From the NCBI GenBank assembly GCA_022729705.1, contig DZAX01000024.1, positions 1-32,650 on the forward strand: a DNA stretch of 32,650 nt. The letters run 5' to 3'. The position numbers and the translations under genes were made by a program. This DNA comes from Helicobacter cetorum (lineage in GTDB: Bacteria; Campylobacterota; Campylobacteria; Campylobacterales; UBA6016). Positions 16,966 to 24,799 of this stretch are shown piece after piece (positions within the stretch are counted from its first letter, which is position 1; the number at the start of each line of letters is the position of its first letter). The notes beneath the pieces are model-generated. The model did not search any database and was not told the DNA's origin. It saw nothing but the letters and a program-made list of their open reading frames with translations.

Positions 16966-17774
16966 TTGAGATTTGGCAACACATATATTCGTCGTTTGAC
17001 CCTGTAGCGTTTAGACTTTTTGGTCTCTCTGTGCATTGGTATGGGCTTATGTATGTTTTGGCTCTTCTCTCGGTATATGTTTTTGCGAGATATTTGACCG
17101 AAAAAGACGGCTACCCTTATACAAAACAAGATATAGACAGCTATTTTTTTTGGGCTGAGATAGGCGTAATAATCGGAGCTAGAGTCGGGTATGTACTCTT
17201 TTACGACCCTCACGCTCTTTGGTATGTCATGCATCCATGGCAGATTTTCAATCCCTTTATGGACGGTACGTTTGTTGGTATAAGAGGCTTTAGTTACCAC
17301 GGCGGATTAATCGGATTTTTATTAGCCTCTTATCTTTGGTGCAGAAAATATAAAAAAAGCTTTTGGCTCCTTATGGACTTAACAGCTGTTAGTGCCGGAC
17401 TTGGCTACACTTTTGGCAGAATCGGCAATTTTTTAAATCAAGAGCTTGTGGGGCGGGCTACCGATAGTCCTCTTGGTATATGGGTTGGAGCGACGCTTAG
17501 GCATCCTTCGCAGCTTTATGAGGCGTTTTTTGAGGGTGTGGTTGTTTTTATTATTCTTTATGCGCTAAGGAGTAAAAAAACATTTGATGGGCAACTGGCT
17601 ATGGCTTATGGGGTTCTTTATGGGCTTTTGCGCGCTTTTTGCGAGTTTTTTCGCGAGCCGGATCCGCAAATCGGGTATCTGCTTGGCTCATGGCTTACGA
17701 TGGGGATGCTTCTATCTTTTGTTACCGCTTTGTTGTCCGCCGTTATATATCTGTATATTAGACCGAGGCGTTAA
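16962..17774 (+). CDS. lgt: Prolipoprotein diacylglyceryl transferase
   Basis: Lgt transfers diacylglycerol from phosphatidylglycerol to the lipobox cysteine of prolipoproteins in the inner membrane. The 270 residues form about seven membrane helices. Conserved features are the N-terminal VHWYGLMYVLA, YHGGLIGF with the essential histidine at about 113, FGRIGNFLNQE (Arg 153, Asn 156), and HPSQLYEAFFEG. LLRAFCEFFREPDPQIG is near the end. The start overlaps the Fe-S gene stop (ATGA), and the next gene starts directly after its TAA. Confidence 0.96.
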   Translation: MIEIWQHIYSSFDPVAFRLFGLSVHWYGLMYVLALLSVYVFARYLTEKDGYPYTKQDIDSYFFWAEIGVIIGARVGYVLFYDPHALWYVMHPWQIFNPFMDGTFVGIRGFSYHGGLIGFLLASYLWCRKYKKSFWLLMDLTAVSAGLGYTFGRIGNFLNQELVGRATDSPLGIWVGATLRHPSQLYEAFFEGVVVFIILYALRSKKTFDGQLAMAYGVLYGLLRAFCEFFREPDPQIGYLLGSWLTMGMLLSFVTALLSAVIYLYIRPRR

Positions 17775-18389
17775 ATGAACGAAAACATAGATAGATTTGA
17801 CAAAGCCGCAAAAGAGTGGGATAGCAAGCAAACCAGAATAACGATGGCGACCAAAATAACATCGCAAATTATCAAAAATATTCCGCTTAAAAACGAGCAT
17901 ACAGTTATGGATTTTGGTTGCGGGACGGGGCTTGTGGGGCTAAGTATTGCGCCGCTTGTAAAAAAACTTATAGGCGTAGATATATCAAGCGCTATGATTG
18001 AGGCATTTAAAACCAAAGCGATAGAGCAGGGGTATTGCAACATTGAATCAAAGTGTGTGGACGAACACACAAAACTTGATTTTTGCGATTTGGACGCTAT
18101 TGTCAGCGCAATGGCTCTTCATCATATCAAAGAGCCTCATCTTGCGTTTAAAATTTTCGCAGACTCGTTAAAAAGCGGTGGCTACTTGGGTATTGCGGAT
18201 TTAGATAAAGAGGATGGAAGTTTTCATGAAAATAACAACGGCGTTTACCATTTTGGATTTAGCGCAGACGAGTTTGAAGAGTTTTTTGTAAACGCGGGCT
18301 TTGAAAAACCGCAAATAACGGTTGCCCATACGATAGACAAAGAGCTAAAAAGCTATGATGTACTGTTTTGTTTTGCAAGGAAGATTTAA
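17775..18389 (+). CDS. Class I SAM-dependent methyltransferase
   Basis: The 204-residue protein has a Rossmann-fold methyltransferase layout. Motif I is VMDFGCGTGLVGLS (about 44-57), motif II is LIGVDISSAMIEAF (about 65-78), and motif IV is LDAIVSAMALHHI (about 107-119). The HHI segment and the following FADSLKSGGYLGIADLDKED are typical of the UbiE/Tam-like Methyltransf_11/25 families. The substrate is unknown. It starts immediately after the lgt stop (TAA then ATG), so it belongs to the hemN-lgt transcription unit. Confidence 0.88.
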   Translation: MNENIDRFDKAAKEWDSKQTRITMATKITSQIIKNIPLKNEHTVMDFGCGTGLVGLSIAPLVKKLIGVDISSAMIEAFKTKAIEQGYCNIESKCVDEHTKLDFCDLDAIVSAMALHHIKEPHLAFKIFADSLKSGGYLGIADLDKEDGSFHENNNGVYHFGFSADEFEEFFVNAGFEKPQITVAHTIDKELKSYDVLFCFARKI

Positions 18390-18390
18390 T

Positions 18391-18678
18391 ATGAAATTTA
18401 TACTATCTGATGTTACGCACCAACACGAGCAAAGCCCGTATTGGCGGCAGGGACATAAATGTCCCTTGCAACCCCAACCGGGTCCCATCGCCAACCGGCG
18501 ATGGGTGGCTCTAGCTACCCGCTCATGCGGGAGAGTAGTAGTTTTTGCATACATAAAGCATTTAAGGTCGGTTATACTTATAGCTTTAGCGGCAGTTTTT
18601 TTTACCGGATGTATCGGCAAGATAGTCTCCGCCCCTTTTAAGATAGTAGGCGAAGTGATTGATACGGTGTTGCCTTAG
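18391..18678 (+). CDS. Small lipoprotein gene interrupted near its start by a hairpin repeat
   Basis: The last 40 or so codons give a signal peptide with a lipobox, SVILIALAAVFFTGC, then a short tail IGKIVSAPFKIVGEVIDTVLP. This is like the tiny entericidin/DUF6726-type lipoproteins (family by resemblance). The ATG at 18391 has a strong AAGGAAG site, but about 10 codons later the DNA becomes modular hairpin repeat copy B for about 40 codons, in frame. The signal peptide follows only after that. As translated, a 55-residue polar, Pro/Arg-rich extension precedes the membrane segment, which would be unusual for a lipoprotein. Either the repeat has entered the gene and damaged export, or translation starts inside (for example the GTG at about 18505, within the repeat). 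The gene converges on the GT2 gene with a 4-base overlap. Confidence 0.6.
   Translation: MKFILSDVTHQHEQSPYWRQGHKCPLQPQPGPIANRRWVALATRSCGRVVVFAYIKHLRSVILIALAAVFFTGCIGKIVSAPFKIVGEVIDTVLP
18420..18531 (+). repeat. Modular hairpin repeat, copy B (forward, fullest copy)
   Basis: Four stem-loops follow one another. Module 1 is at 18420-18444 (core GAGCAAAGCCCG). Module 2 is at 18450-18465 (GGGACAT / ATGTCCC). A perfect 9-bp stem, CCCATCGCC-AACC-GGCGATGGG, is at 18484-18505. Module 3, CCCGC-TCAT-GCGGG, is at 18518-18531. It aligns with copy A over modules 1 and 2 and over the AGCTACC...GGAGAGT module 3 flank. It lies inside an open reading frame, unlike the other copies. Confidence 0.82.
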
Positions 18679-19430
18679 GCTTTTGTTTTATACTTATTGA
18701 GTCCATTATAAGCGTAATGGGCAAAATAATATGAGCTTTGCAACAAGCCTAGCTTTTCAATCTCTCTATAAAACTTCCACTGATACTTTGCGGCGTTTAG
18801 TTTGTTGCTGGAGACCGAGGTTGTTCTTATTCTATATGTCGCCAACGATTCGTCTATACCTTGTGCGGAGCCTATTTTTTTTAGGATATTCAACCAAAGA
18901 CCATAATCTTGACGTTTCAAAATATCAGGCATAAACATTTTACCAAGCTTTCCGGCGTCATATATAGCAGTCAAGCAACCCACACTTGAAGTTTTTAGCA
19001 TACTGCTATAACTAATAATCGGCTCTGTGGCAAAATGTCCAAGCGTATTATCGCTCTCGTCTATAAGAGCGTATGAGGAGTATGTAAAAGCGCTATCGTT
19101 TTTTCTCATAAACTCCAGTTGTTTTTGCAACTTATTTTGCGACCATAAATCATCAGCGTCCAAAAACGCTATATATCTACCCTTTGCCTCTTCTATAGCC
19201 GTATTTCTAGCGATAGCCGGTCCGCTGTTTTTTTCAAGTTTTATTAGCTTAATCCGCTCGTCCGCATTGATAAACCCATCGATAATCTTATTTGAATTAT
19301 CGGGCGACATATCATCCACGATAAGCATCTCCCACGCCGTATGCGTCTGAGAGAGCACCGACTCTATTGTTTTGGCTATAAACTTTTCAGATTTATAGGA
19401 TGGCGTTATAATTGAAACTAAGTCACTCAT
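18675..19430 (-). CDS. Family 2 glycosyltransferase
   Basis: The 251-residue protein is a GT-A inverting glycosyltransferase, probably acting on a surface polysaccharide. The N-terminus VSIITPSYKSEKFIAKTIES is typical of GT2. Nucleotide-binding residues are in MLIVDDMSPD (about 35-44), and the DxD metal motif is in AFLDADDLW (Asp 91, Asp 93). The acceptor region has RQDYGLWLNIL, like the RQDyxLWL found in TuaG-type enzymes. There is no membrane helix, so it should be cytosolic or peripheral. It is followed on the same strand by nothing and preceded by the GH16 gene, which points to exopolysaccharide synthesis. Sugar and acceptor are unknown. Confidence 0.9.
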   Translation of the reverse strand: MSDLVSIITPSYKSEKFIAKTIESVLSQTHTAWEMLIVDDMSPDNSNKIIDGFINADERIKLIKLEKNSGPAIARNTAIEEAKGRYIAFLDADDLWSQNKLQKQLEFMRKNDSAFTYSSYALIDESDNTLGHFATEPIISYSSMLKTSSVGCLTAIYDAGKLGKMFMPDILKRQDYGLWLNILKKIGSAQGIDESLATYRIRTTSVSSNKLNAAKYQWKFYREIEKLGLLQSSYYFAHYAYNGLNKYKTKA

Positions 19431-19460
19431 TGCATTAACCTAAAAAATGTATTTTGCTAA

Positions 19461-20219
19461 TTATGGCTTTTGATATACCCTTACATAATCAACTTCAAAT
19501 TGATCCGGCAGTATCTCGCCCTCTACGCCGCCGCCCCATTCGCCTATTTCGGCGCTAAGAATGAGATATTGATTTGTATTGGAGATTACCCCCGTCTTTG
19601 TGTGTCTCAAAACGCCGTCTACATAAAACTCATAAACATCCTTTGTCCACAACAATCCAAAAGTGCGCCAGCCGTTATCCTCAATAGCCGGATAAGTCAA
19701 GCTAAAACCGTTTTTTTTGTGGTATGCGGCATAACCATCCCAGTGCGTGGTAAAATGCACTTTTGAGGATATAATTTTAACATATTCAAAAATATCTATC
19801 TCCATTCCAGAGTTTTGAGGATCGCCAATCACTTTGCCATAATTTTGACTCATCAACCAAAATGCTGATTGTGGACCTTTGATTTTTGGCAGTTTTGCTC
19901 TAATTTCAAAGTATCCAAATTTCGGCTCAAATTTGCCCATCGTCCCTATCATCCCCGAGCAGATCTTATTGCCGTCAATATGAATAATATTTTTTAGAGT
20001 TCCGTTGCTTACCACGATACTATCGGCGGTTGTATACCCCAGCTTTCTCTTTCCAAGATAGCGATGACCCCATTTGCTCTCATCAAGAGCTATACCGTCA
20101 AATTCATCACTCCATACAAGCTCATATCCGAGCGGAGGAGTTTGAGCGCTTAGCGCACTTGTCTGCAGTGTCGCGTATGTAAACAACAAAAATAAAATCA
20201 CAATTTTAAACATGGGCAT
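19461..20219 (-). CDS. Secreted glycoside hydrolase family 16 (beta-glucanase type)
   Basis: The 252-residue protein has a Sec signal peptide (about 1-25, ending SALSA) and a GH16 jelly-roll domain. The catalytic signature ExDxxE is EIDIFE (Glu 140 nucleophile, Asp 142, Glu 145 acid/base). LVWSDEFDG at the front, FGYFEIRAKLPK before the active site, and FEVDYVRVYQ at the end are characteristic. Members cleave beta-1,3 or beta-1,4 glucans or galactans. In polysaccharide clusters (ExoK-like) they trim the exported polymer, and the neighbouring GT2, OPX and Wzc-like genes favour that role. AAAGG lies five bases before the ATG at 20219. Confidence 0.93.
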   Translation of the reverse strand: MPMFKIVILFLLFTYATLQTSALSAQTPPLGYELVWSDEFDGIALDESKWGHRYLGKRKLGYTTADSIVVSNGTLKNIIHIDGNKICSGMIGTMGKFEPKFGYFEIRAKLPKIKGPQSAFWLMSQNYGKVIGDPQNSGMEIDIFEYVKIISSKVHFTTHWDGYAAYHKKNGFSLTYPAIEDNGWRTFGLLWTKDVYEFYVDGVLRHTKTGVISNTNQYLILSAEIGEWGGGVEGEILPDQFEVDYVRVYQKP

Positions 20220-20322
20220 AGAGACCTTTCATATTGGATATGTTGTAGGAGCTTTGCGTGCGTAAGGTCAGCTATGTAACTATATTACAAACGTTATTAA
20301 TTGTATAGCTAACTCTGAAATA

Positions 20323-20350
20323 TTAACTGTTGTCTAAAATATGCTACAAT
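20323..20350 (+). promoter_or_regulatory. Candidate sigma-70 promoter of the 85-aa gene
   Basis: TTAACT (20323-20328) and TACAAT (20345-20350) are spaced by 16 bases, 26 bases before the ATG at 20376. GAGGAG precedes that ATG by about eight bases. The 156-bp gap to the divergent GH16 gene also holds AGCTAT and ATAGCT arms 29 bases apart. Confidence 0.4.
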
Positions 20351-20375
20351 TGCCACACTTAAGAGGAGATAGCCC

Positions 20376-20633
20376 ATGCAGACCATGCAAGAGAGAGCCA
20401 ATGCTCGCAGAAGCATAGCCACTATCAAAAAAGTTGATTTACATTCAAAAGAACACGACAGTTTTCATACACACCTCGATACGAAAGACGCATGGAATCT
20501 TTTGGCAAAACTTTCCAAAGAGGCGTGGATGGAGCAAACAGGCACTGTTGCGCCGCTTAGAGTGGACAAATCTATCTGCAAATTTATTAGACTGGATTTG
20601 GCTCAACTTCAAGAATTGGCAAAGAAGCTATAA
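20376..20633 (+). CDS. 85-residue protein of unknown function in the polysaccharide locus
   Basis: I do not recognise this protein. It is soluble and charged, with no signal peptide. A basic N-terminus (ERANARRSIATIKKVDLHSKEHD) is followed by a mixed region (LDTKDAWNLLAKLSKEAW) and a C-terminal helix rich in Leu and Lys. The IKKVDL...DAW layout faintly recalls small antitoxin-like proteins that accompany nucleotidyltransferases, but no partner toxin lies beside it. A strong ribosome binding site (AAGAGGAGAT) and a plausible promoter support expression. It stands alone between the GH16 and OPX genes. Confidence 0.65.
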   Translation: MQTMQERANARRSIATIKKVDLHSKEHDSFHTHLDTKDAWNLLAKLSKEAWMEQTGTVAPLRVDKSICKFIRLDLAQLQELAKKL

Positions 20634-20960
20634 AACAGCATTTTAATACTAGAGTGTCTCTAAAAACTCATTTTTTGACTTTTCCACTGATGTGACACAC
20701 AATCAACCCTCGCCAGCCAACACTCCGACACATAGCCGCTTTTAACAGCGAAGCCTTAACGAACAAATAGATGGTTTTGCAAGAAGTCTATTAATTTTGG
20801 AGCGTAATTTGTTTATCAACTATAGATAAAATTTTAAATTATGGATAAGAGCCTATAATATAGGTCTTCAATGTGGTTTTTGGATATTTTGCTTTCAACT
20901 ATTTTGTGATAAAAAACGCCCTAAAAACCATATATTACCTCAAACTACAAAAGGTTACAA
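20634..20960 (+). other. Gene-free stretch upstream of the OPX gene
   Basis: This is a 327-bp gap with no convincing gene. The right half is AT-rich and must hold the promoter of the export genes. The arms TGGTTTTTGG (about 20873-20882) and CTAAAAACCA (about 20921-20930) could pair over a 38-base loop. AAAGG lies before the GTG start at 20961. Nothing else stands out, and the hairpin repeat family is absent. Confidence 0.5.
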
Positions 20961-21773
20961 GTGAAGCTTGCTCTATTTTTGACAGCCGCAATAGCTATGT
21001 TTTTTGGCGGCTGTGCGACTAAAACCTTTAAACTGCTAAACGAAAGCGATAAGCCGACTCGTGTGGTATCAGACGCCAAGTATAATGAGGAAGTTGATTT
21101 TGAATGGAAAATTAGCAAGGGCGATCGCGTGGAGATTGTTGTGACTATTCAAACATTCGGCGAACCTATGGTTCAATTTAATCCATTAGTCAACGCTCCA
21201 AATAAGATGCAGGCTGGCTCGACAAAAGACGGGAGCGAAGGGATTATGGTTCCAAAAAATGGCGTAATTAGTATGCCCCTTATAGGTTCTATAAAAATTG
21301 ACGCTCTTACAGAGACCGAGGCGACTGAAAAACTGACAAAAGCCTATAGGCAGTATATAAAAAATCCATTTGTGACCGTAAAAATTTTAAATCAGAAAAT
21401 TTTTGTGTTAGGCGAGGTGCGTAAACCGGGAGTTGTTCCTGTACTAAATGGGACTGTTGGACTTTTTGAAGCACTCGCATATTCTGGGGATCTTACGGAC
21501 GCAGCCGAACGAACAAAGATCAAAATTATTAGAGGAGGGCTACGAAGCCCCGAGTTAAGGGAGATAGATTTATCAAATATGTCGGCTATTAAACTCACAA
21601 GTCTTATTTTGCAACCAAACGATATTGTGTATGTACAACCAAGAACGATGAAAGCTTATAATGTGGCGTTTGACGAGCAAGTACCATTTTTTAGGATGAT
21701 TCACTCAATGCTGCTTCCGTTTGTAGATTTTGCAACCATGAAAAAGGAAGGCGTAATTAATGTATTCCAATAA
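20961..21773 (+). CDS. Polysaccharide export lipoprotein (OPX, Wza/GumB/KpsD type)
   Basis: The protein should form or gate the outer-membrane channel for exopolysaccharide. It has 270 residues. It starts at GTG, with a lipoprotein signal ending AMFFGGC (lipobox Cys about 18). A Poly_export domain (about 50-145) includes ISKGDRVEIVV and GVISMPLIGSIKIDALTETEATEKL. An SLBB-like domain (about 147-235) follows with ILNQKIFVLGEVRKPGVVPV and LQPNDIVYVQPR. It is shorter than Wza and closer to GumB-like OPX proteins. Its stop lies inside the following gene (14-base overlap), so export and co-polymerase proteins are co-translated. Confidence 0.92.
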   Translation: MKLALFLTAAIAMFFGGCATKTFKLLNESDKPTRVVSDAKYNEEVDFEWKISKGDRVEIVVTIQTFGEPMVQFNPLVNAPNKMQAGSTKDGSEGIMVPKNGVISMPLIGSIKIDALTETEATEKLTKAYRQYIKNPFVTVKILNQKIFVLGEVRKPGVVPVLNGTVGLFEALAYSGDLTDAAERTKIKIIRGGLRSPELREIDLSNMSAIKLTSLILQPNDIVYVQPRTMKAYNVAFDEQVPFFRMIHSMLLPFVDFATMKKEGVINVFQ

Positions 21774-24051
21774 TCAAAATGCGCCCCACAACAAGCTTGT
21801 GGATGAGATGGATCTCAAAGAGATTTTTGCGCTTATTTATGGTTATAAAAAATCTATTATTGCAATTACGGCTCTCACTACATGCTACGCTGTTTTTTAT
21901 CTATACACCACAACCAAGGTTTATCAAGCCGATTCGTCGCTAAAAATCCAAAAACAACCATCTAGCTACTCTCCGGACGATTTGCTAGCCAAAGCGTTTG
22001 GTCTGAGTGAACACAACCTAGAGAATGAAATGATTGTTTTACAATCTCGTCAAGTAATGCAAAGAGTGGCTGAAAAATTAAACCTTGAAGTTAGATATTT
22101 TTCGACTGGATTATTAAGAACTAAAGAGCTGTATACAAAGACGCCTTTTGTTGTTGATGTGGCTTTTATTTCGAATGATTTTTTTTATTACAATTTTCAT
22201 CTTCATCCGGTAGATGAAAATCGTTACCGCCTTATTATGGAGCCGACCGTTAAAGCTGACATAATCAACAGATTGCGCTTGATGATTGGTTTACCCGTGG
22301 ATACCAAGAGTAAACCGAGCTATTTTTCAGAAGTGTTTTCTTATGACTCTAAAATTACTAATAAACTATTTAGTATTACTGTCAAAAAAGTAGCCGCAAT
22401 GGATAAAGGCGAGTATATTTTTAAAGTGGTTCCAGATGAATATATAAGAGATACACTACAAGGCTCACTCAAAGTTAGAGCGTCATCAGACAAAAGCTCT
22501 ATTTTAAACTTGAGCTATACAGATAGTGTGCCACAGAGAGCGGAAGAGATTTTAAATACAATCGTTGAATCATATCAACAACAAAGTCTTGAGGCAAAAA
22601 CCAGCACGGTAAAAAAGGTTTTGAGTTTTGTCGATGAGCAGCTAGATATTGTAAACAGGGCGCTTAAAGGTTCTGCAACTGAGCTAGAACAGTATAAGTC
22701 CTCAAATATTGTAGTTGACCCGCAAGAAAAAGCGAAGTTTTCGACACAGAGACTTAATATTTTAGAGATGCAGTACTATGAACTAAACATGCAAGAAGAG
22801 GTTTTTGTAAAGCTCCAAAATAATATAAACGCCAACAAGGGCGTATCGGAAGTTGATACTGGTTCGCTTAGATTAATGGATTCACCTGTTTTGCCTTTGA
22901 TTGACAAACTCCGCGAAGCAGAGCTCACCAGAGCCCCGCTACTCGTTGATTATACAGATAAACATCCGGCTGTAATAAAGGCAAATCAGCAAGTAAACAC
23001 CATAAAAGCAAATCTGAAGGGAACCATTGATAGTACTCTCAAAGGAATCAGGCAGCGTAAAGCAAATATTGATGAGTTTATGAAAAAACAAAATACGTTG
23101 TTGCAAGGTATACCAAAGCAAGAAAAGCAGCTCTCATACTTAGCGAATAGTTTTACCGTAAATCAAAAAATATATGAGTATCTTTTGCAAAAGAGGGCGG
23201 AGATGGCTATAGCGGAGTCCTCGCCTGTATCTGAAATTTTTATTATAGATAAAGCTTTGGCGGATACAACCCCTGTGCGACCTAAATCTGTGCTCGTTAT
23301 GTTGATTGGCATTGTGTTGGGTATTGTTTTTGGCGTTTTGCAAGCTATTATTAGAAGTTTTCTAAGTAAGACAATAAAAACGCCAAATGACATTGAAAAG
23401 CGCACACCGCTACCTATATATGGAATATTGCCGTCTAGCTTAAAGAAAAAACTTCAATATGAAGAGGCGCTACGAATCTTATTGACTAGACTGGAATACA
23501 ACTCTGCGACGCACAAACCGCGAATTATTACATTTATACCATCCGTTGCTGAAGATACAAACAGCACTACAGCTATTGAATTTGCTAAAATAATAGCCCA
23601 AAACGGCAAAAGAGTAATATTGCTAGATCTTGACACAAAAGCACCGACGATTCATAAAAAACTACGTCTTGACAACCAAAAAGGCGTAAGCTCATTACTC
23701 TTGGGTACAAGTAGCTTTAAACAGGCTCTTGCTCGTCTTGATGACGGTTTGGATGTTGTCACAGCTGGAGATCTTCCGAATAATCCACATAAACTAATAA
23801 CATCCGGTGCGATGAGAAAACTACTGGAAATTCTTAGTGAAAGATATGATTATATTGTCATAGAAGCCACAACTGGGGGTATTTTTTCTGACACATTGGT
23901 GATTATGTTCTTGTCTGATTTTAATCTAATTGTTTTTAAGGCAAAAAACTCAAAAAAAGATTTTATAAAAAACTACAACAAAATAATTTGGGAACATAAA
24001 CTGAATAATATTGGCATAGTTTTGACAAATTTTGACTCAAAAACACGATAA
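21760..24051 (+). CDS. Wzc/GumC-like polysaccharide co-polymerase with degenerate BY-kinase domain
   Basis: The 763-residue inner-membrane protein has a Wzz-type domain between two helices (about 33-52 and 503-525), a long periplasmic coiled coil (about 270-480), and a C-terminal cytoplasmic domain (about 560-763) that has the BY-kinase fold. Chain-length control and coupling to the OPX channel are the expected roles. The kinase motifs are damaged. The Walker A region reads PSVAEDTNSTTA (about 593-604), with Asn where the lysine of GEGKSTTA should be. Walker A' VILLDLD (about 619-625) is kept. Walker B reads YIVIEATTG, with Glu for the usual Asp. The C-terminus, NFDSKTR, has no tyrosine cluster. 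Tyrosine kinase activity is therefore unlikely (inference). No other polymerase or flippase gene is in the window. Confidence 0.9.
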   Translation: MYSNNQNAPHNKLVDEMDLKEIFALIYGYKKSIIAITALTTCYAVFYLYTTTKVYQADSSLKIQKQPSSYSPDDLLAKAFGLSEHNLENEMIVLQSRQVMQRVAEKLNLEVRYFSTGLLRTKELYTKTPFVVDVAFISNDFFYYNFHLHPVDENRYRLIMEPTVKADIINRLRLMIGLPVDTKSKPSYFSEVFSYDSKITNKLFSITVKKVAAMDKGEYIFKVVPDEYIRDTLQGSLKVRASSDKSSILNLSYTDSVPQRAEEILNTIVESYQQQSLEAKTSTVKKVLSFVDEQLDIVNRALKGSATELEQYKSSNIVVDPQEKAKFSTQRLNILEMQYYELNMQEEVFVKLQNNINANKGVSEVDTGSLRLMDSPVLPLIDKLREAELTRAPLLVDYTDKHPAVIKANQQVNTIKANLKGTIDSTLKGIRQRKANIDEFMKKQNTLLQGIPKQEKQLSYLANSFTVNQKIYEYLLQKRAEMAIAESSPVSEIFIIDKALADTTPVRPKSVLVMLIGIVLGIVFGVLQAIIRSFLSKTIKTPNDIEKRTPLPIYGILPSSLKKKLQYEEALRILLTRLEYNSATHKPRIITFIPSVAEDTNSTTAIEFAKIIAQNGKRVILLDLDTKAPTIHKKLRLDNQKGVSSLLLGTSSFKQALARLDDGLDVVTAGDLPNNPHKLITSGAMRKLLEILSERYDYIVIEATTGGIFSDTLVIMFLSDFNLIVFKAKNSKKDFIKNYNKIIWEHKLNNIGIVLTNFDSKTR

Positions 24052-24100
24052 AACAAGTAGAGTATGGTGCTTATTCTTCAAATGTTTTTGTGGTAGCAGG

Positions 24101-24109
24101 TGCTATAAT
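24101..24109 (+). promoter_or_regulatory. Extended -10 promoter of efp
   Basis: TGCTATAAT is a perfect -10 hexamer (24104-24109) with the TGn extension. No good -35 is seen, which is normal for extended -10 promoters. It lies 58 bases before the efp ATG. Confidence 0.55.
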
Positions 24110-24121
24110 GTCATTATATAT

Positions 24122-24142
24122 TAGGCTTCTAGTAGGAGTCTA
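24122..24142 (+). other. Stem-loop in the efp leader
   Basis: TAGGCTTC and GGAGTCTA pair over eight positions (two G-U) around the loop TAGTA, within the predicted 5' untranslated region. The ribosome binding site AGGAGA follows at about 24158. A regulatory role is only a possibility. Confidence 0.3.
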
Positions 24143-24166
24143 TACAAAAAAAGTGTAGGAGAATCG

Positions 24167-24730
24167 ATGGCATATTCAATGGGCGACCTTAAAAAAGGTC
24201 TTAAAATAGAACTCGAAGGCATACCGTTTAGGGTTGTAGAGTATCAACATGTAAAACCAGGTAAAGGTGCTGCGTTTGTTAGAGCAAAAATAAAATCACT
24301 AATTGACGGCAGAGTTCTTGAAAAAACTTTTCATGCCGGCGACAAAGCCGACGAGCCAAATCTAGAGCAAAAAGTTATGAATTTTTCATATTCCGATGAC
24401 GACTATATGCATTTTATAGAGCAGTCTAGCTATGAAATGTACCCATTGACGCACGATCAAGTAGGTGACGCAAAAGACTATATTGTTGAGAGTACAGAAG
24501 TTGAAGTACTATTTCATAACGGAAAACCTATCACTGTGGATGTGCCTGCGATTGTAGAACTTCTTGTTATAGATACACCGCCAAACTTCAAAGGAGACAC
24601 CGCCAGTGGAAGTAGAAAGCCGGCAAAACTAGAAACAGGTCTTAGCGTACAAGTGCCGTATCACGTTGTTGAGGGCGATAAAGTAAGAGTTGATTCAAAA
24701 ACAGGCGAGTATTTAGATAAAGTAAAGTAG
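24167..24730 (+). CDS. efp: Translation elongation factor P
   Basis: EF-P relieves ribosome stalling at proline runs. The 187 residues are the usual length. The KOW-like N-domain carries the tip lysine in VKPGKGAAFVRAK (about Lys 33), the residue that EpmA beta-lysylates in many bacteria; no epm gene is in the window. The OB domains follow, with the family signature region FHNGKPITVDVPAIVELLVIDTPP and GDTASGSRKPAKLETGLSVQVP. A good Shine-Dalgarno (GTAGGAGA) precedes the ATG. It is probably a single-gene unit with its own promoter. Confidence 0.97.
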   Translation: MAYSMGDLKKGLKIELEGIPFRVVEYQHVKPGKGAAFVRAKIKSLIDGRVLEKTFHAGDKADEPNLEQKVMNFSYSDDDYMHFIEQSSYEMYPLTHDQVGDAKDYIVESTEVEVLFHNGKPITVDVPAIVELLVIDTPPNFKGDTASGSRKPAKLETGLSVQVPYHVVEGDKVRVDSKTGEYLDKVK

Positions 24731-24799
24731 TAAAGATTATAATACTGGGTTGAGAGGGGCTTGACATGGTTGCTGTTTGGAAAATTGAGGGCATTATGG

